From Saccoglossus kowalevskii (taxonomy: Eukaryota > Hemichordata > Enteropneusta > Harrimaniidae): a stretch of DNA of 25,000 nt. The stretch spans positions 131,123 to 156,122 of the forward strand of contig NW_003155751.1 of NCBI RefSeq assembly GCF_000003605.2, given 5' to 3'. Position 1 is the stretch's first letter. Each line of letters starts with the position of its first letter. Of the stretch, positions 13,321-23,643 are shown piece by piece. Made by a program: the position numbers and the translations under genes. The notes under the pieces were generated by a model. It was not told the DNA's origin and made no database searches. It worked only from the letters and a program-made list of their open reading frames with translations.

Positions 13321-14583
13321 GTATGAAAGGTAGACATTTATTCGTCATATTTAGCTTACTGGTAAATTTGTTTACAAGTTATCACCAGTTTTAGATTGAA
13401 AAATTAAAAAAAGGTACAATCGTTTTTAAGTCAACTTGTGAAACAAACCATAACATTTTATAACTTGTTATTCAAAATCAATATCTGATTGGGCTTCACA
13501 CTGTGTATATTTGAACAAGAAACAGTGTATTAAAACAGTGTTATAATTTTCTATATCGTAATACAAATCTCGGTAAGCTGATTGGTCAATGCAAATTTGG
13601 CATCATGACTGACTACCATTATATATAACATAATACATTATTATGTTGGTGGTTTTACACTATACTTCATACTGAATTATTATGCGGAATTATATTACCT
13701 TTGGATATTTCTGAAACGGCAGTGTATTATAAAGCCGTGTACTTCTGAGAAGTCATTTCAATTTTGTTTCACCCATGTCTTGTGACGATTTCTTTGCGAA
13801 TTGTGAAAATATCAAGATATAAATTGACTACACAATTAGTAATTACCAATCTCTGAAAATGTAGATTCGAAAATAATTGTATTACTTAATCACAAAGGGT
13901 ATAGCGATTGCAATAGGTGTTTTTTATCTTTTATGCAAATGAGCCGGGAAACTCTTCGATGTCTTGAATATGCGCTCACATATCACTGTGTTAGATGCAA
14001 AACATATATTTGGAATAAACAGAATGTTTGTTTTTCCCAAAACCTTGAACAAATAAAAAATACCACACTCGTGAGATATGCTCTATATATACATTCAATA
14101 TTAAAAACGTTGTCAGTGTGAATTAATTATTGATGTTATTTTGTGTTGTTCTTGCCTTATTTCCCTTGTTGTTCCCCAGAAAACCATCATTGATTGTATT
14201 TCCAATGATAATTCATTGATTGTAAAGCTGGTTTCTATGGTAACGCGTTACGTACTGACCATGCATAGACAATTTTTAAATTGACATGTCGCTGTTATTG
14301 TTATACATAAACGACAACAACCTGCTTGATAATGGTAATTCTATTATTTATCACGAAATCCAATTAAGGCATTGACTCTGACCAAACCTATGTATAGGCA
14401 CAATAAAGCGATGTACGTTACGAATAGGAAACCCTCATTATTATGTCTACAATGTTTACATATGTTTGTGGCGGTATTAGAGAAGACAGTGCAGATCTTC
14501 TTGTATTATTATATTAAAATGTTTGCTATTATAAAGTTTCTGGGCTTGATATAAAACTCTAACTATTGCTAAACATGTTGATT

Positions 14584-14608
14584 ACACATGTAGACAATAT
14601 ACATGTGT
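14584..14608. other. 9-bp perfect hairpin
   Basis: ACACATGTA (14584-14592) and TACATGTGT (14600-14608) pair exactly around a seven-base loop. No further context supports an RNA gene. Confidence 0.4.
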
Positions 14609-16586
14609 GTGCTATATTGTTGTGTTGGTACTAGGGCACGCTGTATGGGTGCTTATAACGTGCTGTTACCTGACTGCTGCAGGCATCAGGTGGCAAAATG
14701 CTATCATATATCAAGAATTCAGTTTTTAGAAACATACCTCTGATTTCGCAAGAAGTGTCCCTCCCATTTAACGTTACATACATTTGTCATCCCGCTTGTT
14801 GTAACAAAACACTATGAGCTAGCTCGTATATCACCACACTTTTCGTTTCCAAAGCAACGGTCAGTAGATGAACCACGTAACCGGAGATAACCCACGACTT
14901 GTTTAAGGAAGCGTAATTTTATTCCCTTTGTGTGAGTTTAATCCCAAGTGATCGTTTTCAAGTTGATGCAAGGTGTTTGCAGTATCTGAGTTCTAGGCTG
15001 GGAATCCCCAACTTACCATATATTGAGTATTATTGTGGCCTTTAATGCACCCTTTCAAAGTAAATCAGTTTTGAGATTACAGCTATTACTGCGAATAAAA
15101 ACAGTTCTACGCCTAGTTGCCGTGGCATCCTTCTTAGCGGTCATGTGTTTATAAGTGGATTGTATATAGTTTGGCCATTTTAAGAAGCTCGATCCTGTCA
15201 TTTTGAAAGTGGAGCAAGTTTCAGTGAATACGCTCGCCCAGTGGCAATCCACCCTAGCGTCCATAGTTTCAATAAATTAATTGGGATTTTGACGTTAAGT
15301 ATGGAATAAAATGAGAAAACGTGCTTAGAACGCTGCGGTGTGATTGCTTTGTGTGTATGTCTTATTTCACAAGTGTTGCATTTGCGTCTGTTCACCACAT
15401 TTGAACTAAATAACCATATACATTACTACAGATGGAGCAGCATGTCAAATTAAACTCAAAGGAAGTCTGCGACACGGCTCTTCAATTATTAAAGATTCCC
15501 GATTACAAATAAGAAACAAAACGTGCACAATGCTAAGACATAAATGCGTTACTCTCTATTATAGAAATTAGTGGCTCCTCCCCGGAGGCCCTCAGATCAC
15601 ACACTTCGTCATCAAACTTTTACTACGTTTAATTGAATTGGGGTAATCAGCTTATGAAAGAGCACTTTGTCAATTACTACTTGCGCCGAGGCTAACTTCG
15701 TCAGTTCTTAACTAAAGTATAGTACTTCATTTAGCAATATTGATTGGTAAAAACGTGATTGACAGCATGACATCTAAGCATCCAAGTGGTATGTTCCTCC
15801 TCACTAAACTGTCCATTACGTATAAACATCTCTTTACTCAGTGAGATTGCTTTCTTCTGTGTGAGTGGCTATTTAATGGGATGAACGTTCAGTTCTGTTG
15901 AAATATTTCCCAGACGTGACACAGAATGAAATACATTTGTTGAACCCTGTTGACTATATATGTGGAAACGTAGTTTGCCGAATAGCATGAAATGGTATAC
16001 CCGACTACGTTTTAACTTTACCCTAGTGTACCCTGTTTTTATGTGATGGTACATTATATGAGATATGGAGGGCATAACCACAGATATGGCCACATATAAT
16101 ACTAGTTAAATAGTTTCGTTCGCAATCGCAAACTTAACCTTTTTTTACAAAATAGACTTACGTCAACCAATGTCAAACGCGTGTGGCTGAATTCCTATTT
16201 AATATGTGAATAGTTTATTTAATAGCACTGGACCTGTAGTTGTCTGGTTGCACGTGGGTTAAGGGTGTTTTTAGTGAAGTATTGATCATACAAGACATAC
16301 TAAATCGAATTCGCCTCTTGCCATTCACAAGCTTGAAAGTCGTGTTTTTTAATTATTCGACGTCGTTTCCATATTCTTCCGCACTTTGGAATACATAACA
16401 GATCAGGTTATTTTTTGTCTAATTTACATATAGTGCTGTTGGATGAATATGTTTTGAGCAGCATCTTCATTTTACTGTTACAAATCAATGACTGTTAACC
16501 TCGTGACTGCCGCGAGCGTGTGTTGTTTTTGCCGACACACGATACAGCAGATCGAAAAATGTTTTTAGAGGATTGAGATAGAGAGG

Positions 16587-16665
16587 AATAAAATAAAATA
16601 AAATAAAATAAAATAAAATAAAATAAAATAAAATAAAATAAAATAAAATAAAATAAAATAAATAA
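16587..16665 (+). repeat. (AAATA)n microsatellite, about 16 copies
   Basis: An uninterrupted 79-bp pentanucleotide run, AATAA/AAATA phase, without a single substitution. Such purity indicates a young, probably length-variable array. On the minus strand it reads as TTTAT repeats, giving a low-complexity Phe-Tyr-Ile-Leu pseudo-frame that is not a gene. Confidence 0.97.
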
Positions 16666-17245
16666 CCTTAGAATGCATACTAGACAGTAGAACAGGTACA
16701 AACGTATCGTAAGATAAGACAAGCATGTATGATTTTAATTACAGCAAAACAATTGTCATAACATCTAAGAAGTTGATTGTCATTATATATCCAATAATAA
16801 TTTTAATATTCTTCGCAAGATACAAATTCTTTGAAATGTTAATGTGGATACAAGTATAATATATCCTATCACTAAATAACAGCTACTTAGGTGCAAATTA
16901 TATTAATTAAAATCATAAAGTTATTGATTAAGAAATAACTAATCATTTTTATTTGAATGTATTGTACAATATATTATAAACTTATTGATATACCACTTCA
17001 ATTAAATAATTGAATCATGGAACCACGTCACCGTGGTATCTGATTACGTACAACCATCTGTTCGAACATACACCGCATTGTTGATTTATATGCGACAGAA
17101 ATGCGCAGTTCCGACATAATTAGAAAGTTATCGTTTCCAATGACAGCAAAACGTCTGTCAGTGATAAATAATATGTTATTACAGCAGTTATGTGTTAGTT
17201 ATATACCCACTTGTCCAACGTCCAATGCCAATACGTGTATATGCC

Positions 17246-17263
17246 ATATATATATATATATAT
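17246..17263. repeat. (AT)9 dinucleotide run
   Basis: Eighteen bases of alternating A and T, perfect, in a generally AT-rich neighbourhood. A simple sequence repeat with cruciform-forming potential. Confidence 0.9.
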
Positions 17264-17729
17264 GAATACACCACGATAAATAAATACACACACTCGATAC
17301 CAATAGTAAATAATATAGGGCTAGTTGCTAACAATATATTAACTATTAAATATATAAACTATATTAAATATTTTCTGAAAATCAAACTTCGCGGTGAGTT
17401 TCTCTTCACATAGACGTTTGTAGAACGTTTAACATACAATGGTGCACAGAACAGATGTGTCAAGCCAATACACATACGTTGACTCCGAACCAACAGTGAA
17501 TTATTCCATACAGAATTCAAATTCATACCATCACACCACATCAGAACAGTAACTACACAACAGTCATTTTGTGGAGTGGCTGGCGTTATACAAACGTTAA
17601 TTATGTCATAAATATACGATATGTCAAATATGTATATCATTGCACATACACGACCCTTAGACATATCGATGAATTGTTATGCAACACATACATTGCAGTA
17701 TAGCAATGATTTGCTAGGTGTCTATACAA

Positions 17730-17769
17730 TGATTATTATAATTGTATTTCCGTCTGATTATTATAATTG
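17730..17769 (+). repeat. 15-bp direct repeat pair
   Basis: TGATTATTATAATTG occurs exactly at 17730-17744 and again at 17755-17769, separated by 10 bases. It sits 18 bp before the perfect hairpin at 17787. This could be a small duplication or the edge of a decayed element. Confidence 0.7.
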
Positions 17770-17786
17770 AAAATCGAAACGTGTAT

Positions 17787-17817
17787 CATGGAGGTATGAA
17801 CTGTTTATACCTCCATG
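17787..17817. other. Perfect 11-bp hairpin
   Basis: CATGGAGGTAT (17787-17797) and ATACCTCCATG (17807-17817) are exact reverse complements around a nine-base loop. It is not followed by a T-run typical of a terminator, and the context is eukaryotic, so no terminator role is claimed. Confidence 0.7.
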
Positions 17818-18325
17818 CATATAGTTAACTCATTTGAAAATAAATACCGTATTATGAAACCTACATAGAACATGACCAGGGACATCCAACAACTGTTGAT
17901 ATCATTAATTCGTGTCACCAGTTGTGGGCAAACTAAATAGTCAAATTATAATTACTGCCGCTTGCAGGTTGAAAAGTATTTATTTTAAAAATGCCAATAC
18001 AGTACATCATGTTGTTACTGCTCTAATAACCGTGGTGTGTAGCCATACGTCAATTTATTTCAGCGTTACTCGTCTGCATAACATACACAAACTCATTAAC
18101 GCCATCTCCTTATTAATTGTGACATATCGAAATAAATTGATCATCTTTGCGGTTATTCAATTTACAGTTCATTGAACAGTCACAGCTGTACCAATTACTT
18201 CCTGATAATTAACCACGAAGGAATTAATATGTATGATTTGTCGAATATCATGTACGTGAATATTGCATAGTTCAAATCCAACTATTAGAAAATGCACAAA
18301 TATTTGTGGTGAAAGGTTCATGTAG

Positions 18326-18538
18326 TACTGTACAAGGGGATAATTATTCACTGGGTTTTAATTTTGCTTATTTCGCTGACTGGAAAAATGCGCTAAATTA
18401 AAACACAGTGAATATGTAAAATTTAGCATAGAACACATTATCTAAATGACGAAACCGTGAATTTGAAACCTACTGAATATGCCTGAAATGGTAAATCAGT
18501 GAAATTTAAACCCAGTGAAAATTAGTCATTTTACAGTA
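18326..18538. mobile_element. Miniature inverted-repeat element (213 bp, TACTGTA ends)
   Basis: The left end reads TACTGTA (18326-18332) and the right end TACAGTA (18532-18538). Within each end a second perfect inverted block is found: TTCACTGGGTTT at 18347-18358 and AAACCCAGTGAA at 18508-18519. These lie 21 and 19 bp from the termini, so the inverted repeats run about 37-40 bp with a two-base gap and scattered mismatches. The interior is built of related pieces (CAGTGAAT, CCGTGAAT, ACTGAATAT, TCGCTGAC), so the whole element folds back on itself. If the terminal TA is the duplicated target, the element begins CTGTA, as in mariner-like TA-target elements. It has no coding capacity, so it is non-autonomous. 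Small foldbacks of this general style are common in marine invertebrate genomes; the family name is not known to me. Confidence 0.65.
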
Positions 18539-21500
18539 TTTAGGAACCGTTTGCAATAAAGACGCAATTAAGCATGGATCTCACATTACCAATATTACAA
18601 ACATCCGTTACAAAAATAAGTTTATTATATTAAAGTCTGTGATGGTTGCAGTCACTCTAATCTAACGTTTATGGATGCCGAGAATCGCTTCACCGTGTTA
18701 ATTCTGACCATGAATGTTGATAAACATTAGAATTACTGGAAGGTTTGTATCGATATAGAAGGACATCGTTAAATTGGTACGTCCGTGTGATCATATGGTT
18801 AGGCGAACACGTCGTATTAAATAATTCTCGTCGACGGCTTCGAACTATAGAAACTGACATTAGTCTATCCATGCATGTATCATGCATAATGCGACACTGG
18901 AAGCTCTGCGGTTTATACTTCCGGTTTTATTAGCAAACTAAACATTTACAGTTAATGAGTAGGCATCCACTGTACCCAGCATAGCAACAATTCGATTATG
19001 GTTTACTTATGACTTTAAAAAAGTGTGTTTATATTTCAAGTCACATTTATTCCATTCGATGTGCCAGATTGTCTTTCGTGTCACTACACGTGTGTGTGCA
19101 ATTCAATACTTGTTTAATCCCATGTACATGCCTTCGGAAAAGACTTTACCACACAAACCCAGATGAGACATGTTTACATGGAATCACGTATATCAGGTAC
19201 TTGCGGAGAATTCTGTATTCTGTGACCCATGACAAACATGGCACTAGTACACATCAAATGAAATGGACAGGTTACATGCAATCTAACCTAACTGCAATTC
19301 AGTGTAGGATATTTCCCCGAGGAGCGATAATTCCTATATTTATATGATTACTCAGGCATAGTTACACCATATCATGACTTGAATCGTCTATGATGCAATG
19401 CAATCATGTACGTTCCGGCGTGTAAGAAATACGGATAGGCAGTTTTACTATGAGAGCGATTATCTACACTGATACTTGATACCAGTTGGACGACACTAAT
19501 ACCCACTTGTGTGATACAAGTGCTGAGTAAAACGATGTCGTAATGGACAGTTGTAGCCTCGTTTGTATGCAGCTTACACAACATCTTCAATATATCTGTA
19601 ATAATCTGAATTAGTTTTTTTTTTCCACGGCTTACAGATAAGTACTTCGATCTTTTCCATCTACATTTACCGTACCCGTCCACGCAACCTCCACGCTGGA
19701 GCACTTTACCAATAAGTACGTTTGTTGGGAATTCGGGATCTCCAGTGTCAAAATCTGAGTTTCATTCATTATTTGAGATTTAGTGTTTTGTAACCAAAAA
19801 TTAGCCATGCCAAACACGACTTATGGCAGATGCTTTTCTTTACGATCGGTATATTTGAATACACACCAAAGGGGTGAATCATATGGATAAAAAGCCATAA
19901 GTCCTATAATTTTGTGTTTGACTAAATGCAAAATGCAAAACCTAATACGATTTAATGTTCATAACTAAAGATCACTGCAGATGTAACTGGATATATACAA
20001 CCTTAATACTATAATCTATTATTCTGTTTTCGCTAACATTTCATAAATCATCTGCACACGATGTCTGTGATATGTATTACCTAGGTTACTACAAGAAAGT
20101 GATCACCTATTTCACTTGTAAGATCAATCATATTTGTCATCTTGGTCCCATAACACTTATATATGACTTATTCAGATTGTACGCGGTTGAAAACGAATTT
20201 CTCTCTATGGATAGCTAGGGTGTATTGCCATGAAATACTATTATTGGCGGACAGAGCTTATCATTCGCACCACGTTTCAACGACAACACGATTGTTGAAT
20301 AATTTTCCTTTTTCTATCAATTCGCAAAGCAATGCATTGTATTTGATTAGATTATTACCTTAATGACAACAATGCCATTGTACAGTGCATACACATATTA
20401 TAGCACATGTCCTTACACAAACCTACATATTTTTTCTTTCCAAGAAGCGGCATCAAAGAAACAGTTCAGGTGTTTATTTCATATATTATGGATTACTATG
20501 TCCGAATAAGCTATAACTGAACTCTAGCCAACTTCAATCTTACGCGAGTCTTTATTCCACTACATTTATACGTGAGTACCGATTTCTAACACAGACTGAC
20601 AATACTTGCTAGATTGCAAAGTAAACATAATCTTTCACACATCTGAGTCGCTATTCAAATGTGTTTGCTATACAATTGGCAATATGTTCCTACAGTGAAT
20701 GTAATGACACTCGCACCTCATACAGTTAAACTGTCTACTGTTGCTGCTTGAAGAATCAGTTTTGTCAGGTGGTTGGAATAAAGACTAGTACGCTGTATTG
20801 TCAGCTACATTTTATTTGACGCCTTCGCAAAATCGTGTAATATGTGTACTGTTATAAATGCAATAGCTACAGTATTTGCAAAATATCTGCATCAGATTTT
20901 ATTTTTTACAAATAGCCGAACATTACCGAACATTTCCGTAGATTATGATTTTGACTGTGATTTTCAGTGTTTTTGTGTTTGTTTTCAAATCAGAAAATCA
21001 AACGCGGAAGTTTCTGTTCGACGCTCGGAGATGGACCAAACATTAAGCAATAAATATTTGATGTGAAACATTTTTTTATTAAAATTGATTTGAGTTGTTT
21101 ATTATATAGCTGTTAGACCTTTCTTCCGAATGCATAGAACGACTACATTACTCATGTTCAACTGTGCCCGAGCAAACATCGAACATTGCGAAATTTTTGC
21201 TGTATTTGTATGAGCGCGATTCCAAAGAAGAATTCAAAACAACAAAGCATAACAAGATTTTTGGTAGCGTAGTGAGCCGATAAAAGGCTAATCGTATCCA
21301 GTTTCAATTAGTAATACTCGCGGGCGCCGTAACGTTCAGATTCGATTTTCGTTTACTCGGGTTTTCAACTTGCCGATAACAAATCTTCAAAGTGTAAAAG
21401 TAATATTTCATAATACACTAATAGGTTCGTGTTGGTATTATATTTCAATGACATGTTTTGATAAGTGCTGAAGAGTATGTATGTATGCATAGATTCTGTC

Positions 21501-22099
21501 ACATGGCTGCATGGTTCCAATATCGATAACGTCACAGCGACATTGCAGTAGCTAAAAATCTTTAAAGTGGTATGTATTTTTACTAAATATGTTAGTGGTT
21601 ACGTATTATAACTCTCACGTGTAAATAATTTTAAAATGTCCAACTTTTGCATTTCTTAGGGTATGTTTTGTTTCTGATCATTGGTTCCTTGTGATACATT
21701 CAATGTTTATCAACAGTTGTATGCACAACCTTTCATTCAAAGCATGACTTCACCGTGTAGTAATATAAAACAAACAATTTGAAAACCCGGGCAGCAGAAT
21801 TTAAAACATTTCAACATATGCGTGTATCAGCTTATTGACGACACGGTCTGGAAGCATCTAATGTGATATATCGACGTTATTGGTGTATTCAGACAATAAT
21901 AGCAATCGTAATTTAGTTACAACCGAGACTATTTAGTGACATGTGCAGGTAGTCGTGATATGGAACATACGGTTATGGCCGATTCAAGATTAATCAGTGG
22001 GAATCCTCTCTGATTGCAAATCTCATTGCTATTTTATGCACTGACGGCCGAACAAGTGCGTTTTTTTTCAAACCAATTTACAATATACGCAATCATTGT
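18539..22099. other. Non-coding stretch upstream of the receptor
   Basis: The two longest frames, 112 codons (19009-19347, plus) and 110 codons (19372-19704, minus), match no family I know and show no coding-like composition. No repeat or RNA gene was recognised. Confidence 0.45.
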
Positions 22100-22292
22100 C
22101 ACTGTTTTACGTCAATGGACGTTTACATCATATAAATACTGGCGTGTTCATTTCCGTGGTAATTCTAATGTTATTGAATTGGTATTAGAGCGTTGTCAGA
22201 GGCTAACGCCGCGTATTAGTACATTCTTTACACTCCCCCGACATTCATTTATTACAGCCAATATATTGTAAAAGGTGATTTTGTTTCTGCGC
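22100..22292. other. Intergenic or intronic DNA, no gene seen
   Basis: The region just upstream of the hairpin contains short open frames in AT-rich DNA but no recognisable protein motif or RNA gene. It may belong to the distal promoter or an intron of the receptor gene. Confidence 0.4.
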
Positions 22293-22355
22293 ATAGAATC
22301 ACCGAGGCACAAACATTGATCAAGATCGGTGTGTCAAATGTGTCGGTGGTTCTAT
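22293..22355. other. Imperfect 63-nt hairpin (pre-miRNA-sized)
   Basis: The arms ATAGAATCACCGA (22293-22305) and TCGGTGGTTCTAT (22343-22355) pair over 13 positions with one G-U. Inside, either ACATTGAT (22313-22320) pairs with ATCGGTGT (22325-22332) around a CAAG loop, or GGCACA (22306-22311) pairs with TGTGTC (22330-22335). A further GGTGATT at 22264-22270 can compete for the left arm. It does not match any microRNA I recognise. It may be a chance foldback, a cruciform-forming site or a relic of a small inverted-repeat element. Confidence 0.25.
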
Positions 22356-22386
22356 CTTGTAATAAACACTGACAATATTGTTATAT

Positions 22387-23132
22387 CACGTGCGAGCATG
22401 TGATCGGTAAATGCAATAATGGTGATTATCAACTGGCTATGTTACAAGATAAGCTGATTACAATACGGAAAGTGAGCTCATAGAATCTTCACAAGAGATG
22501 TTTGAATCGCTGATGCCGGAAATAACTGATAAAAACAGGTTTTCAAGTGCTGTTTTGTAATTCCAATGAATAGAATCATTGTAGAGAATAGCGATTTAGC
22601 TGTCGTTTGTTCTCAAATTTGTTTGACACGTGACAATCACACACAAATCCTTGTTATACTACATCAAATCAATGTCACATCACGTGATGATTTATTTTGG
22701 ATGGCAACCATACTGAATGAAAAATCTACTACACTATACCCTTTTCTTATGTACACTGTGTGGACAATCATAGTTATACTATAGACTATATATTGTGTAT
22801 ATAAACATGGTCGTCGTAACAACCAAAATCACGTGTTTACTGCATGTGTGTATCCTCTAGTATCTTTGGTTTTATTATCTTTAATTATTAAGTGCAACTG
22901 AGGGTTATATGAAGATTTGACAAATATACCCCGGAGCTTACAGTTAATAATTGTTCTGCCATCTCCAATTCGGGATTTTACTTGTCAAAATATTGCATTT
23001 CGATGTCTTAATTCTATCCAAATTTGGCAGCCGACTCAGGGTGGTTGGCCTACGTGCAGACGCTATTAGAGTGAAATGTTGGCCCATTTGCATGAACTGA
23101 GGTGTATATTACGATTTATTCCATTCCACGTG
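22387..23132. promoter_or_regulatory. Cluster of five CACGTG E-boxes upstream of the receptor exon
   Basis: CACGTG occurs at 22387-22392, 22627-22632, 22681-22686, 22830-22835 and 23127-23132. The copy at 22681 is the centre of a perfect 12-bp palindrome, CATCACGTGATG (22678-22689). By eye I count six further CACGTG sites in the other 24 kb, so five within 746 bp is a marked local excess. CACGTG is the class of E-box bound by bHLH and bHLH-PAS factors such as the USF, Myc/Max, MITF and CLOCK families. Regulation of the receptor by such a factor is inference from position. Confidence 0.35.
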
Positions 23133-23359
23133 ACCGGCTCGTCTTCAGTCAGCTTGGTGTACTGGAATATGAGAGATGATAATAAAACTTCATTTGACTT
23201 TACATTTGATATTCGTCGCGAGAATTACCCTGTACACAATTTCTACATAAGTTTGACATGTAACAACCATTAACAAACATTGACCATGAATATATTACAC
23301 CTCCACGGAGCGATAAAATGGCAAAAACCTTGGTTCACCAATGACAGAAAAAAACATAT

Positions 23360-23379
23360 ATTTGCATGGAATATATAAA
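23360..23379 (+). promoter_or_regulatory. Octamer (ATTTGCAT) followed by TATA-like box
   Basis: An exact ATTTGCAT octamer (reverse complement of ATGCAAAT, the POU/Oct site) at 23360-23367 is followed four bases later by TATATAAA at 23372-23379. This would place a start of transcription near 23400-23410, about 240 bp before the receptor ATG. That could be an alternative proximal promoter with an unspliced or short leader. In AT-rich DNA both motifs can occur by chance. A second exact octamer lies at 23086-23093. No initiator or downstream element is recognised. Confidence 0.3.
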
Positions 23380-23591
23380 CTGCGCACAGTACAGTAAACT
23401 CTGTTGAAGGCTAGGATACTGGCGGAGTATTAACCGATCGTGTCTGTTTCACTAGTCTTGCATTATAATTTAATGAAACATTGAATATTTGTACATCATT
23501 GGTAGCCTTTAGCATCGTACATATCACCGTTCAGCTGTACATACACTTCACTCCCTGTCAATAATGTATGTTTAATTGGTGCAAATAAACG

Positions 23592-23633
23592 CTCACTCAC
23601 ATTCAGTTTTTTTGTTTTTTTTTTATTTTACAG
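23592..23633 (+). other. 3' splice site (branch region, pyrimidine tract, AG) before the receptor exon
   Basis: A T-rich tract of about 25 nt, broken only by single purines, runs from 23607 into TTTTACAG ending at 23633, followed by G. A possible branch-point context (CTCACTCAC) lies at 23592-23600. The receptor ATG follows 10 nt later. Muscarinic-type genes commonly carry their coding sequence in one exon preceded by 5' untranslated exons, which fits this arrangement. The matching donor and upstream exon are not identified in the window. Confidence 0.75.
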
Positions 23634-23643
23634 GAACATCATC

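Larger units (their letters stand above)
6167..16586. other. 10.4-kb stretch without a supported gene
   Basis: No reverse transcriptase, transposase, tRNA or conserved protein signature was seen on either strand. Open frames are all under 85 codons and overlap one another on opposite strands. It contains the weak hairpins at 8043 and 14584 and the two possible micro-exons at 11013 and 13289. It could be intergenic or the first intron of the receptor gene. Confidence 0.5.

Noticed and set aside
13517-13545. Paired CAGTGT-TTA words resembling the interior of the foldback element
   Set aside because: Too short, with no matching termini or target duplication nearby.
16495-16722. Hydrophobic 75-codon minus-strand frame
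   Set aside because: Most of it is the translated AAATA microsatellite (repeating Phe-Tyr-Ile-Leu), not a membrane protein.
17359-17664. 101-codon minus-strand frame
   Set aside because: No family resemblance, overlaps AT-rich simple sequence, and looks like chance.
18269-18283. AGTTCAAATCC, similar to a tRNA B-box
   Set aside because: No A-box at the right distance and no cloverleaf arms around it.
19009-19704. Two adjacent frames of 112 and 110 codons on opposite strands
   Set aside because: No recognisable motif, no splice or promoter support, and lengths possible by chance in 25 kb.
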